Assembly: GCA_036346395.1 (NCBI GenBank)
Contig: CM070598.1
Coordinates: forward strand, 4,013,517 to 4,077,516
Length of the DNA stretch: 64,000 nucleotides
Source: Hsuehochloa calcarea
Lineage: Eukaryota > Streptophyta > Magnoliopsida > Poales > Poaceae
Direction: 5' to 3'
Shown here: in pieces, positions 34,285-47,555 of the stretch
How positions within the stretch are numbered: position 1 is the first letter of the stretch
Layout of the letters: each line of letters opens with the position of its first letter
The notes under the pieces: generated by a model
What the model was told of the DNA's origin: nothing
Seen by the model: only the letters and a program-made list of their open reading frames with translations
Databases searched by the model: none
Position numbers and translations under genes: made by a program

Positions 34285-34914
34285 TGTTGGTGTGAAAACC
34301 GAACACAAGTGAGGGGGCGGGCATTGGGCGTGCTACGAGCCGTCGTCCACGAGAGTGAGAGTGACACAAAAGTTTATACAGGTTTGGGGGGTCCGAGAGG
34401 ACCGCCTACTCTGTCGGTGGCCTCTGAGGTTCGAGGGTTCCTCAGAGGGCTCACCAGATGCCTTGCTTTCATATGTTGCTCAAGAGAGCCCCTTTGAAGT
34501 TAGAGATACATGGGGTACTTATAGGCTCCCTAGTCTGTACAAATGACCAAAGTATCCCCTTGGGGGATAACTACCCTATGAGTACAAATGGGGGATACAT
34601 GTGATCACCTTGACTTCCTCTTTCTCACGCTCGCCTCCTCTGTGCTTGTTTCCTCACAGAGAAGAAGGACATTATCGCTATCCGCAAAGCAAGCCGGAGT
34701 ACACCACCGCCTCCCACCTTGTCCGGTGAGATTTTGCCTCTGTTGTCTCGCGAATCTTGGTTGCCTTGACCCTCTCTCTCTCATGCGAGCACCATTTTTT
34801 CCTTGCCGTGTACCAGAGACCCCGACAAGCCCTTCGTCCCCGTCGTAGGCCCAGAGCACACAACTTTGCCGCCACACCCGATCTCCTTCCTCGCTTGGTT
34901 TCCAGGTGGGCCCT
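34285..34914 (-). repeat. LTR fragment with TGTTGGTGTGAAAACC end, reverse promoter
   Basis: It starts TGTTGGTGTGAAAACC; the reverse strand has CCTATAAGTACC (about 34,516-34,527) as a probable TATA box. A second copy lies at 37,539 to about 38,172. The open frames 34588-34848 and 34605-34955 are duplicated with it and are not considered genes. The high end is not defined. Confidence 0.45.
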
Positions 34915-37000
34915 TGTAAGGACCTGAGAGAAACACCCCCAGATTTTCTGTGCATTCTAAACTAGTCATATGATCAGTGGCTAGTTCGCACAGTAAACAA
35001 AAATGATAGCATCTATAAATCGCACAACTATATTAGTAAATATAAAAGTTTATTACAAGAGACTTACAAGCCAAAAATAAAGAACACAACAGAAGATTAA
35101 GAAATAGTGAAGCCCAGCTAATCTGTCATAGGCAATCGACTGGGGTAACGGCCTAGTCGTCGAGATCCACACCGGTGGTGAAGTTCTTCTCCTCTGAACA
35201 ACATTTATTAAGCAAAGTGAGTACCAATGAATGTACTCCGCAAGTTACACCCAATAACATATTATAATGTATGAGGGTATAACAAAGGATGGCTTATAGG
35301 ATTGATTTTGCATAAATTCATGGTTTTTTTAAATATTTGTACTAAATTCTGAAGTAGTTAATCTATAACTAAAATCCATTTTTTAAATTCTCAAGTTTTA
35401 TAGTCATATAATCCTTCATACATTTATGGTTAAGGATATCTTCCTATCACATGGCAAACTGTCCAATTTTCCAATTGGATAAACTATCCAAAATTATTTA
35501 ATAATTTTTTTAAAAAATAAAATCAAAGTCTAATTTTGAGCGGCTTTGCACAGCATGTCCATGACCATGGACATGGCTATTAGAATGGTTTTACACTCTG
35601 CAGAGGTTGTACAACTTTACCCACAAGAGATAATTATCTTATAATGTCCGTCTAACATACTTACGAAGGTGTGCGACTAAGTGATTATCACAAGACCTTT
35701 ACAGAGTACCATCTCATAGTAGTCGTGACCGCTAAGATTTCGCTTCCTTTGGATTAAACCATCCGTCGGATTTAAGCCCCATCTTGCACCATGCAGGAGT
35801 ATATAAAAAGTTGGTCATTAAGACACCCACACATCAGATGGCACAACCACAATAAAACATTGTGAATTATTTAGCCTAGTTCTACCCACACAGGACATGT
35901 GGTAGTATGATGGGGTTGTGCAAGATGCGGTTCGAAGACCGGTACTTAATTAACTTGGGTGACTTCCAATAAAACCCTGGGCCTCAATCCATTCCCGAAT
36001 TGATCCTATGCATAAATCTGCACCCACCAACCATCCATTTCGCCCAAGTACAAACCACTTTTCCTTTTATTTTAGTTTTCAAAGCATTTAAAAATTTCCA
36101 TGACAAACCAATGTCATGGATACAATTTTAAACAATATTTGATCTTTGGCTGTAAATTCCCAAAATCAAATATTTTGATCTAAGCATTGCTAAGCATAAT
36201 TTTTCAACATATTCTAGTCATACTAATGTACCAACCATATTTTAACTATGGTATCAAGGAATGGCTAATTCAATAGCAAAATTGGGTCATGCAAAGGTAT
36301 TGGGAATAACTATGATTTAAAACAAGAATTTAAATAATAGAATATAAATAAGCACGCCGTAATAGTTTAAAATAGAATTTAAATAATTTAACATATTGAG
36401 ATTCAAATATGATCAAAGGATGTAACTTGTCTTACTCATATGCTTGAGGATGTAACTCTTCAAAAAGATCAATTTCCTCGGAGTTGTCGAAATCTACATG
36501 CGAAAACAAGCCAAATTAAGCAAGATTTAAATAAATTCAAAATTAAATAATTTTAATTCTGAGAGGTATATAATGAATTTAGATGAATTTAGGAATAAGA
36601 ATTGATGAAATCGGAGTTCGTATGAGGGAGAATGAGCGTCTGGAATGTTGAAAACACATGGAATGATGAAATTAGGAATTTCAGGATTTATGGAATTGAT
36701 TTTCTAAAGGAAAATCAATTTACTGAGTCATGCTGACATCAGCACAGGAAAAAGGATTTCAGTCAAATTATTTTTTAACTAAAAAGTGGCTTTGACATGT
36801 GTGCTCTCGTTTCATGGATCGGGTCCACGAGAATACCTAGGTCTGCAGTGGACCGGGCGCACGAGACTAGCAGCGGATGCCACGTGGGCTGAAGGGCTGC
36901 GGTGGCACCAGGTAGAGGCGATGTGGGCTACCATGTCGACCGAAGCCACCGGGCAGGTTCTTGAGCTCGCCAACTTTCGTGCCACAATGAGGATCGGTTA
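34915..37000 (-). repeat. Gypsy-type LTR, reverse orientation (in copy A)
   Basis: It shares the TGCAGAGGTTGTACA block with 17,208 and, in reverse, the GAGTACATTC/ACTCACTTTGCTT signature with the LTR at 8,130. U3 would be at the high end, near CATGTGTGCTCTCGTTTC (36,795). It is present again in copy B at about 38,173-40,255. Ends are not exact. Confidence 0.5.
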
Positions 37001-37326
37001 GGGTACCAAAGGGAGGAGAGGAGCGAGGCGAACCTAGCGCCCACCATTTCGGTGGAGATTAAATGAAATTGGATGGATTGTACTCTTTTTCTTTTGACGA
37101 GTTTTCCTGAAGTTTCTCGGATAAGGTTTTTAACGAGGTAATTTGTGTAACGCAGCAGAACGTGTATAATATACTCTTTCTCTAAATTTTTTCCATTGGG
37201 TTTTTGTGGAGTTTTGATGAGACATGAACATGTGAGGATGGGTACCCAAGGGGAGTGTTGAAAAACCATGGACTTGGTCCAAGAAATGACCCATGTATGG
37301 GCGCCCATCCAAAACGCTAGCAGGTC

Positions 37327-40300
37327 CTCCATATCCATGACCTGTGAAACATAGTCATCAACCAATACATATGGTAGTCTATTCATATATGTTCTCATCT
37401 GTTTCCGACCAGGGAACGTTTAAGAATAATCATCGCAGAAATATAGAGTTTCACAATCAAGTCACATACTTGATAATAAATATTATTGATATTATTCTAG
37501 GAACAAGGTAACATATTATCCAATGTTATGAACATTGTTGTTGGTGTGAAAACCGAACACAAGTGAGGGGGCGGGCATCGGGCGTGCTACGAGCCGTCGT
37601 CCACGAGAGTGAGAGTGACACAAAAGTTTATACAGGTTCGGGGGTCCGAGAGGACCGCCCTACTCCTGTCGGTGGCCTACGGAGGTTCGAGGGTTCCTCC
37701 CGAGGGCTCACCAGATGCCTTGCTTTCATATGTTGCTCAAGAGAGCCCCCTTTGAAGTTAGAGATACATGGGGTACTTATAGGCTCCCTAGTCTGTACAA
37801 ATGACCAAAGTATCCCCTTGGGGGATAACTACCCTATGAGTACAAATGGGGGATACATGTGATCACCTTGACTTCCTCTTTCTCACGCTCGCCTCCTCTG
37901 TGCTTGTTTCCTCACAGAGAAGAAGGACATTATCGCTATCCGCAAAGCAAGCCGGAGTACACCACCGCCTCCCACCTTGTCCGGTGAGATTTTGCCTCTG
38001 TTGTCTCGCGAATCTTGGTTGCCTTGACCCTCTCTCTCTCATGCGAGCACCATTTTTTCCTTGCCGTGTACCAGAGACCCCGACAAGCCCTTCATCCCCG
38101 TCGTAGGCCCAGAGCACACAACTTTGCCGCCACACCCGATCTCCTTCCTCGCTTGGTTTCCAGGTGGGCCCTTGTAAGGACCTGAGAGAAACACCCCCAG
38201 ATTTTCTGTGCATTCTAAACTAGTCATATGATCAGTGGCTAGTTCGCACAGTAAACAAAAATGGTAGCATCTATAAATCGCACAACTATATTAATAAATA
38301 TAAAAGTTTATTACAAGAGACTTACAAGCCAAAAATAAAGAACACAACAGAAGATTAAGAAATAGTGAAGCCCAGCTAATCTGTCATAGGCAATCGACTA
38401 GGGTAACGGCCTAGTCGTCGAGATCCACACCGGTGGTGAAGTTCTTCTCCTCTGAACAACATTTATTAAGCAAAGTGAGTACCAATGAATGTACTCCGCA
38501 AGTTACACCCAATAACATATTATAATGTATGAGGGTATAGCAAAGGATAGCTTATAGGATTGATTTTGCATAAATTCATGGTTTTTTTAAAATATTTGTA
38601 CTAAATTCCGAAGCAGTTAATCTATAACTAAAATCTATTTTTTAAATTCTCAAGTTTTATAGTCATATAATCCTTCATACATTTATGGTTAAGGATATCT
38701 TCCTATCACATGGCAAACTGTCCAATTTTCCAATTGGATAAACTATCCAAAATTATTTAATAAATTTTTTTAAAAATAAAATCAAAGTCTAACTTTGAGC
38801 GGCTTTGCACAGCATGTCCATGACCATGGACATGGCTATTAGAATGGTTTTACACTCTGCAGAGGTTGTACAACTTTACCCACAAGAGATAATTATCTTA
38901 TAATGTCCGTCTAACATACTTACGAAGGTGTGCGACTAAGTGATTATCACAAGACCTTTACAGAGTACCATCTCATAGTAGTAGTGACCGCTAAGATTTC
39001 GCTTCCTTTGGATTAAACCATCCGTCGGATTTAAGCCCCGTCTTGCACCATGCAGGAGTATATAAAAAGTTGGTCATTAAGACACCCACACATCAGATGG
39101 CACAACCACAATAAAACATTGTGAATTATTTAGCCTAGTTCTACCCACACAGGACATGTGGTAGTATGATGGGGTTGTGCAAGATGCGGTTCGAAGACCG
39201 GTACTTCATTGACTTGGGTGACTTCCAATAAAACCCTGGGCCTCAATCCATTCCTGAATTGATCCTATGCATAAATCTGCACCCACCAACCATCCATTTC
39301 GCCCAAGTACAAACCACTTTTCCTTTTATTTTAGTTTTCAAAGCATTTAAAAATTTCCATGACAAACCAATGTCATGGATACAATTTTAAACAATATTTG
39401 ATCTTTGGCTGTAAATTCCCAAAATCAAATATTTTGATCTAAGCATTGCTAAGCATAATTTTTCAACATATTCTAGTCATACTAATGTACCAACCATATT
39501 TTAACTATGGTATCAAGGAATGGCTAATTCAATAGCAAAATAGGGTCATGCAAAGGTATTGGGAATAACTATGATTTAAAACAAGAATTTAAATAATAGA
39601 ATATAAATAAGCACGTCGTAATAGTTTAAAATAGAATTTAAATAATTTAACATATTGAGATTCAAATATGATCAAAGGATGTAACTTGTCTTACTCATAT
39701 GCTTGAGGATGTAACTCTTCAAAAAGATCAATTTCCCCGGAGTTGTCGAAATCTACATGCGAAAACAAGCCAAATCAAGCAAGATTTAAATAAATTCAAA
39801 ATTAAATAATTTTAATTGTGAGAGGTATATAATGAATTTAGATGAATTTAGGAATAAGAATTGATGAAATCGGAGTTCGTATGAGGGAGAATGAGAGTCT
39901 GGAATGTTGAAAACACATGGAATGATGAAATTAGGAATTTCAGGATTTATGGAATTGATTTTCTAAAGGAAAATCAATTTACTGAGTCATGCTGACATCA
40001 GCACAGGAAAAAGGATTTCAGTCAAATTATTTTTTAACTAAAAAGTGGCTTTGACATGTGTGCTCTCGTTTCATGGATCGGGTCCACGAGAATACCTAGG
40101 TCCGCAGTGGACCGGGCGCACGAGACTAGCAGCGGATGCCACGTGGGCTGAAGGGCTGCGGTGGCGCCAGGTAGAGGCGATGTGGGCTACCATGTCAGCC
40201 AGAAGCCACCGGCGGCTTGGGTTGCGAGCTCGCCAGCGCTACGTGCCACAATGAGGATCGGTTAGGGTACCAAAGGGAGGAGAGGAGCGAGGCGAACCTA

Positions 40301-40593
40301 GCGCCCACCATTTCGGTGGAGATTAAATGAAATTGGATGGATTGTACTCTTTTTCTTTTGACGAGTTTTCCTGAAGTTTCTCGGATAAGGTTTTTAACGA
40401 GGTAATTTGTGTAACGCAGCAGAACGTGTATAATGTACTCTTTCTCTAAATTTTTTCCATTGGGTTTTTGTGGAGTTTTGATGAGACATGAACATGTGAG
40501 GATGAGTACCCAAGGGGGAGTGTTGGAAAACCATGGACTTGGTCCAGCAGCCGACCCATGTATGGGCGCCCCATCCAAAACGCTAGCAGGGTC
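37327..40593. repeat. Composite LTR block, tandem copy B (about 3.27 kb)
   Basis: It matches copy A throughout at an offset of 3,254-3,267 bases. Unlike copy A it continues past the duplication border into an intact Copia 3' LTR. Confidence 0.85.
40330..40520 (+). mobile_element. 3' end of a Copia-like element with polypurine tract
   Basis: The sequence ends in CAAGGGGGAG directly before the TGTTGG start of the LTR at 40521, the classic polypurine tract position. A copy exists at about 37,073-37,253 with CAAGGGGAG. No pol frame is left, and the 5' LTR is not in the window. Confidence 0.6.
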
Positions 40594-40788
40594 TCTAGCC
40601 TATAAATAAGGGGTACTAGTCATTGTAAAAGGCTGATCGCTTGAAGAGCAAGAGAAGTAAGAAGTCTCATACATCTCTGTGTTCAATCTACTATTTTATT
40701 CTTGTGTTCTTGCATTGTTTGATGTGATTCTATATGTATCTACGAGGTGATGGTTTAGACTGAACTCATCAGAGATGGTTCTTCAACA
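40521..40788 (+). repeat. Copia-type 3' LTR, 268 bp
   Basis: It begins TGTTGGAAAACC and ends TTCTTCAACA, giving a TGTTG/CAACA terminal inverted repeat. TATAAATAAG lies at 40601-40610. A polypurine tract sits immediately upstream. The first part (about 72 bases) is also present in copy A and ends at the duplication junction. Confidence 0.75.
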
Positions 40789-43051
40789 TAAACCCCTCCC
40801 CTTTTTTGAAAGATCATTTTTGATGTAAAATGTTGCAATCGTATGACACACGGACTATGGATTCTTTCTCTTAACAACGATGGTATGCCCCGACGATTGG
40901 ATGACACCGACGTGTCTAGATTTTGACCACATCTTGTTGTTTTCCCAATTCGCATGCATCCAGTCTGAAGCTTTGAAGTCCTACTTTGCTTGTCATCAAC
41001 TCTGCATCTAGATCTAGCCTGTTTAGACAACGAGTTATGTCGTGCTAGCTCATAGGCTCAACCATCGACTTAGACACAACACACTAAATTCACGGGTCAT
41101 GCCGGCCAAGCATGATTTGCCTGACGGGCCGGAGTTGGCTCGTTTAGCCTATCTAGAAAAAAAAAAGGTGTATGTCGTGCACCGCCCCCTCCTTCTCTGT
41201 CGCGTGCTGTTGCCTCCTCCTTCGCCGCTGCGTGTCGGGCCGTGCTAGACATGGTACCGTGTGTCAGGTTGAGCCTACACGTTAGGCCAAGGTCATGACT
41301 CAAGCACGACACAATACGTCGAGTTAGGCTGGTACGGCCCATTTATGTATTGGGCCTAGATCAAGCCAACAATATCATACTTCGGGTCGGACCAGCAGGC
41401 ACAACCCATTTGGACATATCTATCTGCACTACCACATTACACGATGAATTGGAAGATTGTCCCTGTAGTTTTGATCCTTGGAAGATTGGAGTAGCAGCCA
41501 GTGCAGATTATTCGAGAATGCTGAAAGGCAGGGTAGTAAGTAGTAGTAGCTGCTAAGGATTTCCATTGTACCAGTAAAGAAAAGTAATAGGGAAATATGA
41601 GCCACCGCATCTAGCAGCTTCCTCCCATCACTAACTAATAGACAGCTCTAGTCGGAAGAACGGGACGGTGAACGGGACAGGTCACAAGTGCGTGCCTTGT
41701 CCATGTGATCTGGCGGCGGCGGTTTCTGTTTTCATTCTACTACTGGTGGAGGCTCACAGATACTCCATCCTGCTCTGATTAGGCTGCCGGTCTCGATGCT
41801 CGATGCGGCTTCGATGTTGCGAGTATCGATCCGATCATCGTAGTCATTCGAGAGGAGGGGATTTGTAGCTATTCCATTGTTGCCCGCGCTGCTTTGACGG
41901 GGCTAGCAGCTAGCTCCTAGAAATGAAGCTTGTTGCGCTGTGATTCTCTCTCTTGGAATGATGGTATGGCCGATGAATCGATGGTTCTGACGTGTCTAGA
42001 CTTGGGTCTCTAATAAGCAAAACATGTATCTCTAGATCTAATCTTGAGCCTACTTTGGTTGTTGTCTGCAAACTGCATTGAGCAGAACAAATTTCTTGGA
42101 CAGTATGTCAACTTTTTTTTTTGCCCTCCTGTGATCCTTGGAAGATTAGCAGCAATTGCAGATCATCCGAGAATGCTACCGGTTTGATTTGATGTGAAAT
42201 ACTTACTTTACCTACAGCTTTACTAGCTTTGTGCTTCGGGCGAAAGGTGTTACTGAAGAGCATTTTCGGAACACGTCAGCTCGCGTTAAACCTCAGGATT
42301 CAACTGATATGAAACCTAATTATACGCAAAAGACTAAACAGGTCAGGAATTCGAGACCTAGGCAAACTTTTAACTTAAGAAGGGTAGATAGCAGACTCAA
42401 CACCACCACTATGTCTTTCTTTTAAGTAGATAGCAGACTCAACACCACCACCATATCTTTCTTTTATAACAATAAAGAAAAATACATAGACACGGTGAAA
42501 TTCAACATTCAATTGTTGTTGTAAAATATATTCAATTTCTTAGGTCTAACTGAAAAAACTAACCAAACAAATAATTTAACGCTAACAGCTGAGATCGGCT
42601 GATTGAGGTTTGAGGTTCCGTACTTCCAAAGTTGAGATTAAGGGGCAGATGACGGCAACGACGGCAAACCATGATGAGCAGCAATAACCCGCAAGTAGTG
42701 GAGCAACGAGTTCTGATACGCTACACACAGCAGGATCATGACCCTACGCATTTCACGCCACTCTTATATTACACTGCAAACTATTTTACTTACAAGCTGG
42801 TAATCATAGCTTCTGCTCCTTGCCGCCCTCATTTCGGTACATGCTGCTGAACCGCTGATGCATACCAACACAAATGCTATCCTTACAGAGCCAGGAATTG
42901 TTGCTGACTTACCGTGTGAATGAAATGAGTCCGAAAATCTGACGACCAAACCAGCACAGCAAAACAAAGGAAAGAACACTCAATAGTCAATACCCACCCA
43001 CACTCAAGATATCAGGGCCATTCTTTTTCTTTTTTTTCCTTTCTGTGCAGT
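40789..43051. other. Intergenic DNA with a diverged internal duplication
   Basis: Related passages occur about 0.7-1.1 kb apart: GATGGTATG...GACGTGTCTAGA at about 40,880-40,922 and 41,959-42,001; GATCCTTGGAAGATT at about 41,474 and 42,131. A short tandem repeat (GTAGATAGCAGACTCAACAC) occurs at about 42,383 and 42,427. Several oligo-A and oligo-T runs. No gene is supported. Confidence 0.5.
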
Positions 43052-46000
43052 CTATTGCGTTTCGTCGCTGATGGATCCATCCTTTTTAAGCTTCAGGCTC
43101 AGGTTGCTGAACCTCTGCCTTGAGTACTGCCTAGATGCCTTCCTCCAGTCCGTTCCGGCCTTCATCATGGCGGCAAACTCGTCATAGCCTATTTTCCCAT
43201 CCTGAGAAATCCAAAGATCACATCATACCTTGTTATTAGGATTGACCCAATCTACCAGTCTCGTGTCAAGGAAAATTTGAACAAGTGTTGCGTTCTATTG
43301 TCAACTACTAATTGCATTACGCCATAATATTCAATTAAGCTATCCTTGCCTGTCTGCTATGCTAGTTATTTTATAACATTATAGGTGCAATGATAACAAT
43401 CATCAATACTTTAGTTAAATAAAACCACGCCTTCCAAGTAGCAGCATTTGAACCCTGACCACCGCGAGGTCATGCATGTGGTGGCACTATTCACAGTTTT
43501 GACCAGTAGTTTGCTTTCAATTTCGTTTCTGATAGTTCAGTCGTTAGCATTTCTACCAGGAAAGATGTTCTACAATTTAGTGGGCTGTGAAGGTGAGATT
43601 GAGCTGACCTTATCTGTATCTACATCACGGATGATGCCATTAATAATGTCTTCATCATTTCCCTCCAATTCATCCGTCAAAGCCTCTCTAAGCTCTTCAA
43701 TTTCTATGTACCCACTCCTATTTTGGTCGAAGTATGAGAAAGCCTTTTGTATATGTTCATCATTGCCTATTTTCCTCACATGGATAGATACTGCAACAAA
43801 TTCTCCATAGTCTAGGGTCCCATTTTTATCAACATCAGCCTGCAAAGCAGTGAAAATAACATAAACATGTCTCCAAGAACCAGAATTTCTCTCTATTATA
43901 GATCATTTTTCGAAAGTGACTCACAGCATCCATCAATATCTGAAGATCTGAATCAGGCATTTTGTTTCCAAGTTTACGGAGGCCGGCCTTGAACTCCTCA
44001 AAGGTTAGTTTGCCATTCTTATTCACATCCATGCTATCAAACATTTGCTTTATGTCAGCTACTTCCTCTGCAGATAAATGCTCAGCAATCACCTGAAAAG
44101 GTTTAAGCATAAAATAGGTTAATTGAACTAGAGAAACCCGTCTAATCGTCTAGTATTTGGAATGCACCTTTTATGTCATCAATTCTATGTAGAGGTTTTG
44201 TTCAATATCGATATTGATGTATTTTGGTACCACTGTGTAATAGGCCTTACCCTTAGGGCTTTCTTCTTTAACTTGTTCATTGCAACAAATTGTTGCAGTC
44301 TCGCTCGGACAGTATCACCAAGAGGAATGTCAGGCATCTTTTTGGAATCGTGTAACCATGGATGTTCTGCACATGGAAATGATGAAAAATAAACGGTGGA
44401 AAATAGAAAAACCCTAAATTAATTCTTTTGCACAAAGAACTAGATTTTTCTGTGGTTAGTTATTTAGACCTTCTGTGGTGCTCCCTGAATTAGAATAGCC
44501 CTTAGCTAATTGTAAACCGCTTATAATCATGTATGTTCATTTTGTACATAATACAGGCTAAGATTCAATTCGCTACCAAGTAAGAGTGAGAACTGAGAAG
44601 ATTCTGTATGCTGTTATGCATTAGGACAAGTGATTGGTGATGCTTACCAAGTACTTGTGCTGCAGTAACCCGTGTGATTGGATTTGGATCCAGCATCCGC
44701 CTGACAAGATCTTTAGCAGGCTCCGATACTCTGGGCCATGGGTCTCTTTTGAAATCTACCACAGAGCGTATAATTGCCTGTGCTACTCCCTGTTCAGTTT
44801 CTGCACAGCATCACAGGAATGTGATCACCATGGTGATGGTGCTCTGAAGTCTAAACTTCCCCATGGCATACATGCAGTCTAGTCAAGGGAAAGAAAGTAC
44901 CTGCCCAAAATGGTGGCACACCACAAAGAAGTATGTACAGAATCACTCCTGCACTCCAGACATCAACTTCGGGGCCATATTTTCGCTTTAAAACCTCTGG
45001 GGCCATGTAGTATGGACTGCCTACAATTTCAGTAAACCGCTCACCTGCGTACACAGAAGCCAACTGAGTAATGAACAAGCATTTAGTTTTGCTGAAAAGA
45101 ATGTTATACATATTTTCAATAAACAGCGTCAACAAAGTTAGCTCCATTTTGCAGGGAAACGAAGCATAGTACAATGGGCAATAACATTAACACTTCCTTT
45201 GCTTATTTCATGCAGGTATAACAAAATCCATTTATTCCAAAGTTATGTACTTGAGCATCAGTTGGCTGCAAAGCATACCAGGCCTGAAGAAAATGGATAG
45301 CCCAAAATCAATTGCCTTTAGAGGAGAATTCTCCTTCTTGTTCGCATATAAGAAGTTTTCTGGTTTAAGGTCCCGGTGCATGACACCATTCCTGTGGCAC
45401 ATCTGTTAACAGTAGAAAGGACAAAAAAAACACGTCAGATGTCACAAAACAAACCAACAATCTAGTAATGCAAGAAACTATGATGCAGCATTGCCAATGT
45501 ACATCCTAGAGCCAGCTTAAACGTGTGCTTAGGAATTGGGATGCTGTCATATTTGCAGTACACATTGCGCTTGATTAATATATAACTCTTTTAAACCAAG
45601 TCATAGGCTCATTGCCAGTCTGGTTAAACATTTAACACCGACACAACAAGCCCCAAGGTTTAACAGATTGTCGAACCCTAATAACTCAACCATTAAATTT
45701 CGTTCCGAAGTTTATCCGAAGCTCAGCTGAAAGCTACTAACGAGACTTCCTCCTCTTTACTAAGACACCAGCTCATGACCAAATTCATGACCACAACAGC
45801 TAGTGCTAGCAGCTAACACAAATTGAGTAATAACCAAAAAATCTTCCCACCTGGACCAATCTACGAACATAACAACCAGTACTAGTAATTGTTCAACTGT
45901 ACTTTGTAAGCAGTAACACGGTCAATAAGCTAAGAACCAACAAACAAAAGCAGCCTTTTAACTTTTCCTCGCTCACCTGGACCACCTCCACGATGGTGCG

Positions 46001-46483
46001 CGTGACGGCGGCTGCGGCGCGCTCGGTGTAGTGCCCCCGCGCGACGATCCTGTCGAAGAGCTCGCCGCCCTCGCAGAGCTCCATGACGAGGTGCACGGCG
46101 TCCTCGTCCTCGTAGGCGGCGCGAAGGCTGACGATGTTCGGGTGCGGTGGCATGTGGCGCATGATCTCCACCTCCCGGCGCACGTCCTCCACGTCCACCG
46201 GCGTCCGCAGCTTCCGCTTCGACATCGACTTGCACGCGAACCGCGCCCCCGTGGCCACCTCCGTGCACAGGTACGTGATGCCGAACTCGCCGCGCCCCAG
46301 CTCCCCTCCCAGCTCGTACCGCGCGCCCAGGTCCCGCTCCGTCGGGTCCCGCAACACCACCAGCCCAGGCAGCGACGGCGGCGGCGCCGGCCCGCGGTTG
46401 TACGTGACGGTGAAGGGGTTCGGCTTCTGCTTCCTCCTGTTCTTGCCGCCCTGCGACGCCGGCGTGCCGCAGCAGTTGCCCAT
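43052..46483 (-). CDS. Calcium-dependent protein kinase (CDPK/CPK), 530 aa
   Basis: Eight coding exons, minus strand: 45977-46483, 45279-45402, 44901-45044, 44648-44800, 44251-44366, 43925-44092, 43609-43839 and 43052-43201. They sum to 1,593 bases with GT-AG introns. The N-terminus MGNCCG gives Gly2 for myristoylation and Cys4/Cys5 for palmitoylation, so membrane attachment is expected. Kinase domain: GELGRGEFG loop (about 60-68), Lys85, HRDLKPEN (Asp180), DFG (201-203), SPYYMAPEVL. A junction region at about 315-350 should be autoinhibitory. Four EF hands follow (DVNKNGKLTFEE, DVDKNGTLDYGE, FDQNRSGYIEIEE, and DVDTDKDGKIGYDE across the last intron). It decodes Ca2+ signals by phosphorylating Ser/Thr targets. 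The C-terminal tail suggests the group of Arabidopsis CPK7/8/32; the exact orthologue is not claimed. Confidence 0.96.
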
Positions 46484-47300
46484 GGCGAGAGGCTGGACTA
46501 GGCTAGAGCGGATTGGGGAATCGGGATTCCAACGCGAGCGAAATGTCGAATTGGATTCAACAAAGGAGGCGATTAAAAATCGAGAAAAATAAACAGAATT
46601 GGGAAGATTTATGTGTGCTTTGTACTGGGGACTAGCGTGCGAGTTGGGTCCGGGAGTCCACGAATTCTGGACGCGTTCTAGAAGCGGAGCACAGGCTGCA
46701 CAAAGATGCAACCTTTTCCAGAGTTTTATCGGAAATTTTGGGTGATTTCCTATCAAGATCCGATCTTTTTTTGGAGATTTTGTGGAAGTAGTGGTGATTT
46801 TTAGCGGAATTAGTATAAGCTTACTATAGGATAATCCCGCAAGAAATGGAGTTGTTGGTTTGTGTTTCTAGAAACGCGTGAGGCAGTGAGCGAGTGACGT
46901 TGGGCAGTTATTGTCCAAGAAAGAGTAGTACTATCCCCCCCTTATTCCAAATTTAAATCCACATGAAATTCATATTACAAGGTTTTATTATGAATTATAT
47001 TAGAGTGGGTTAATATCTAAAACGACCTACCTTCGGAATTGGATGAGTACTTGGAATGGGGCGGGGTTATAGAATTAATGGAAGGGATTTTTAATTTGAT
47101 TTTTTATTAGGTTGAGATCTTTTGGAATATAAAAGACTGGAAAGAGTGTGAAGAAGACTTTGAGGTTTGAAAACTCAGAAGGGCGACTTCTGGAGCGGAA
47201 CGCGACCGCGACAAGCGGCGAAGAAGAGCAGCTTGGAAGGAGGGTTTGGTAAGGAAGAAAGTGATGTTCCTTAAGCCTCCATTAATGACAGAGTAAAGGA
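46484..47300 (-). promoter_or_regulatory. CDPK 5' leader and upstream region
   Basis: An upstream frame continues in phase with the kinase for about 90 codons, but the MGNCC start is chosen because it makes the acylation signal and fits the family. The region is A/T-rich beyond 46,740. No TATA box is assigned. Confidence 0.4.
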
Positions 47301-47306
47301 GAACAA

Positions 47307-47555
47307 AAAATATTCCCTCGTTTCAGAGATATATGCGATATTTTAGAAAATATGCAGTCAATTTTTTTTAAGTTTGATCATTAATATATAAAAGAATATC
47401 TTTATGTGAAAATGATATCATTATATTAGTTATAAAAAAAATATAATCTACTTATTTTATAAACATATTCATATAAAAAGTAATAGTCAAAGTGCATATT
47501 GAAAACCGTATTCATATTAAGAACATCGTGTATTTTTAAAGAGAGAGGAGTACCC
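47307..47555. mobile_element. Stowaway-like MITE, degenerate
   Basis: The stretch opens TTCCCTCGTTTCAGAGATAT and closes with AAAGAGAGAGGAGTA, which resembles the CTCCCTC ends of grass Stowaway elements. The inside is A/T-rich. Ends and target duplication are not exact. Confidence 0.4.

Larger units (their letters stand above)
34073..37326. repeat. Composite LTR block, tandem copy A (3,254 bp)
   Basis: The block consists of the end of the RIRE1-like LTR, a segment starting TGTTGGTGTGAAAACC (34,285), a reverse Gypsy-type LTR (about 34,915-37,000), and the 3' end of a Copia element running into the first bases of its LTR (about 37,250). Copy B follows immediately. The junction CAGGTC/CTCCATATCC at 37,326/37,327 joins the Copia LTR to the RIRE1-like LTR, which defines a tandem duplication. 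Differences from copy B are scattered, with small clusters in G/C-rich spots. Confidence 0.85.

Noticed and set aside
34588..34955. Frames of 86 and 116 codons duplicated at 37,846-38,213
   Set aside because: Their duplication comes from the 3.25-kb tandem block. They lie in LTR promoter sequence and have no domain.
46031..46592. Plus-strand frames of 152-156 codons
   Set aside because: Antisense to CDPK exon 1; G/C-rich third positions keep them open by chance.
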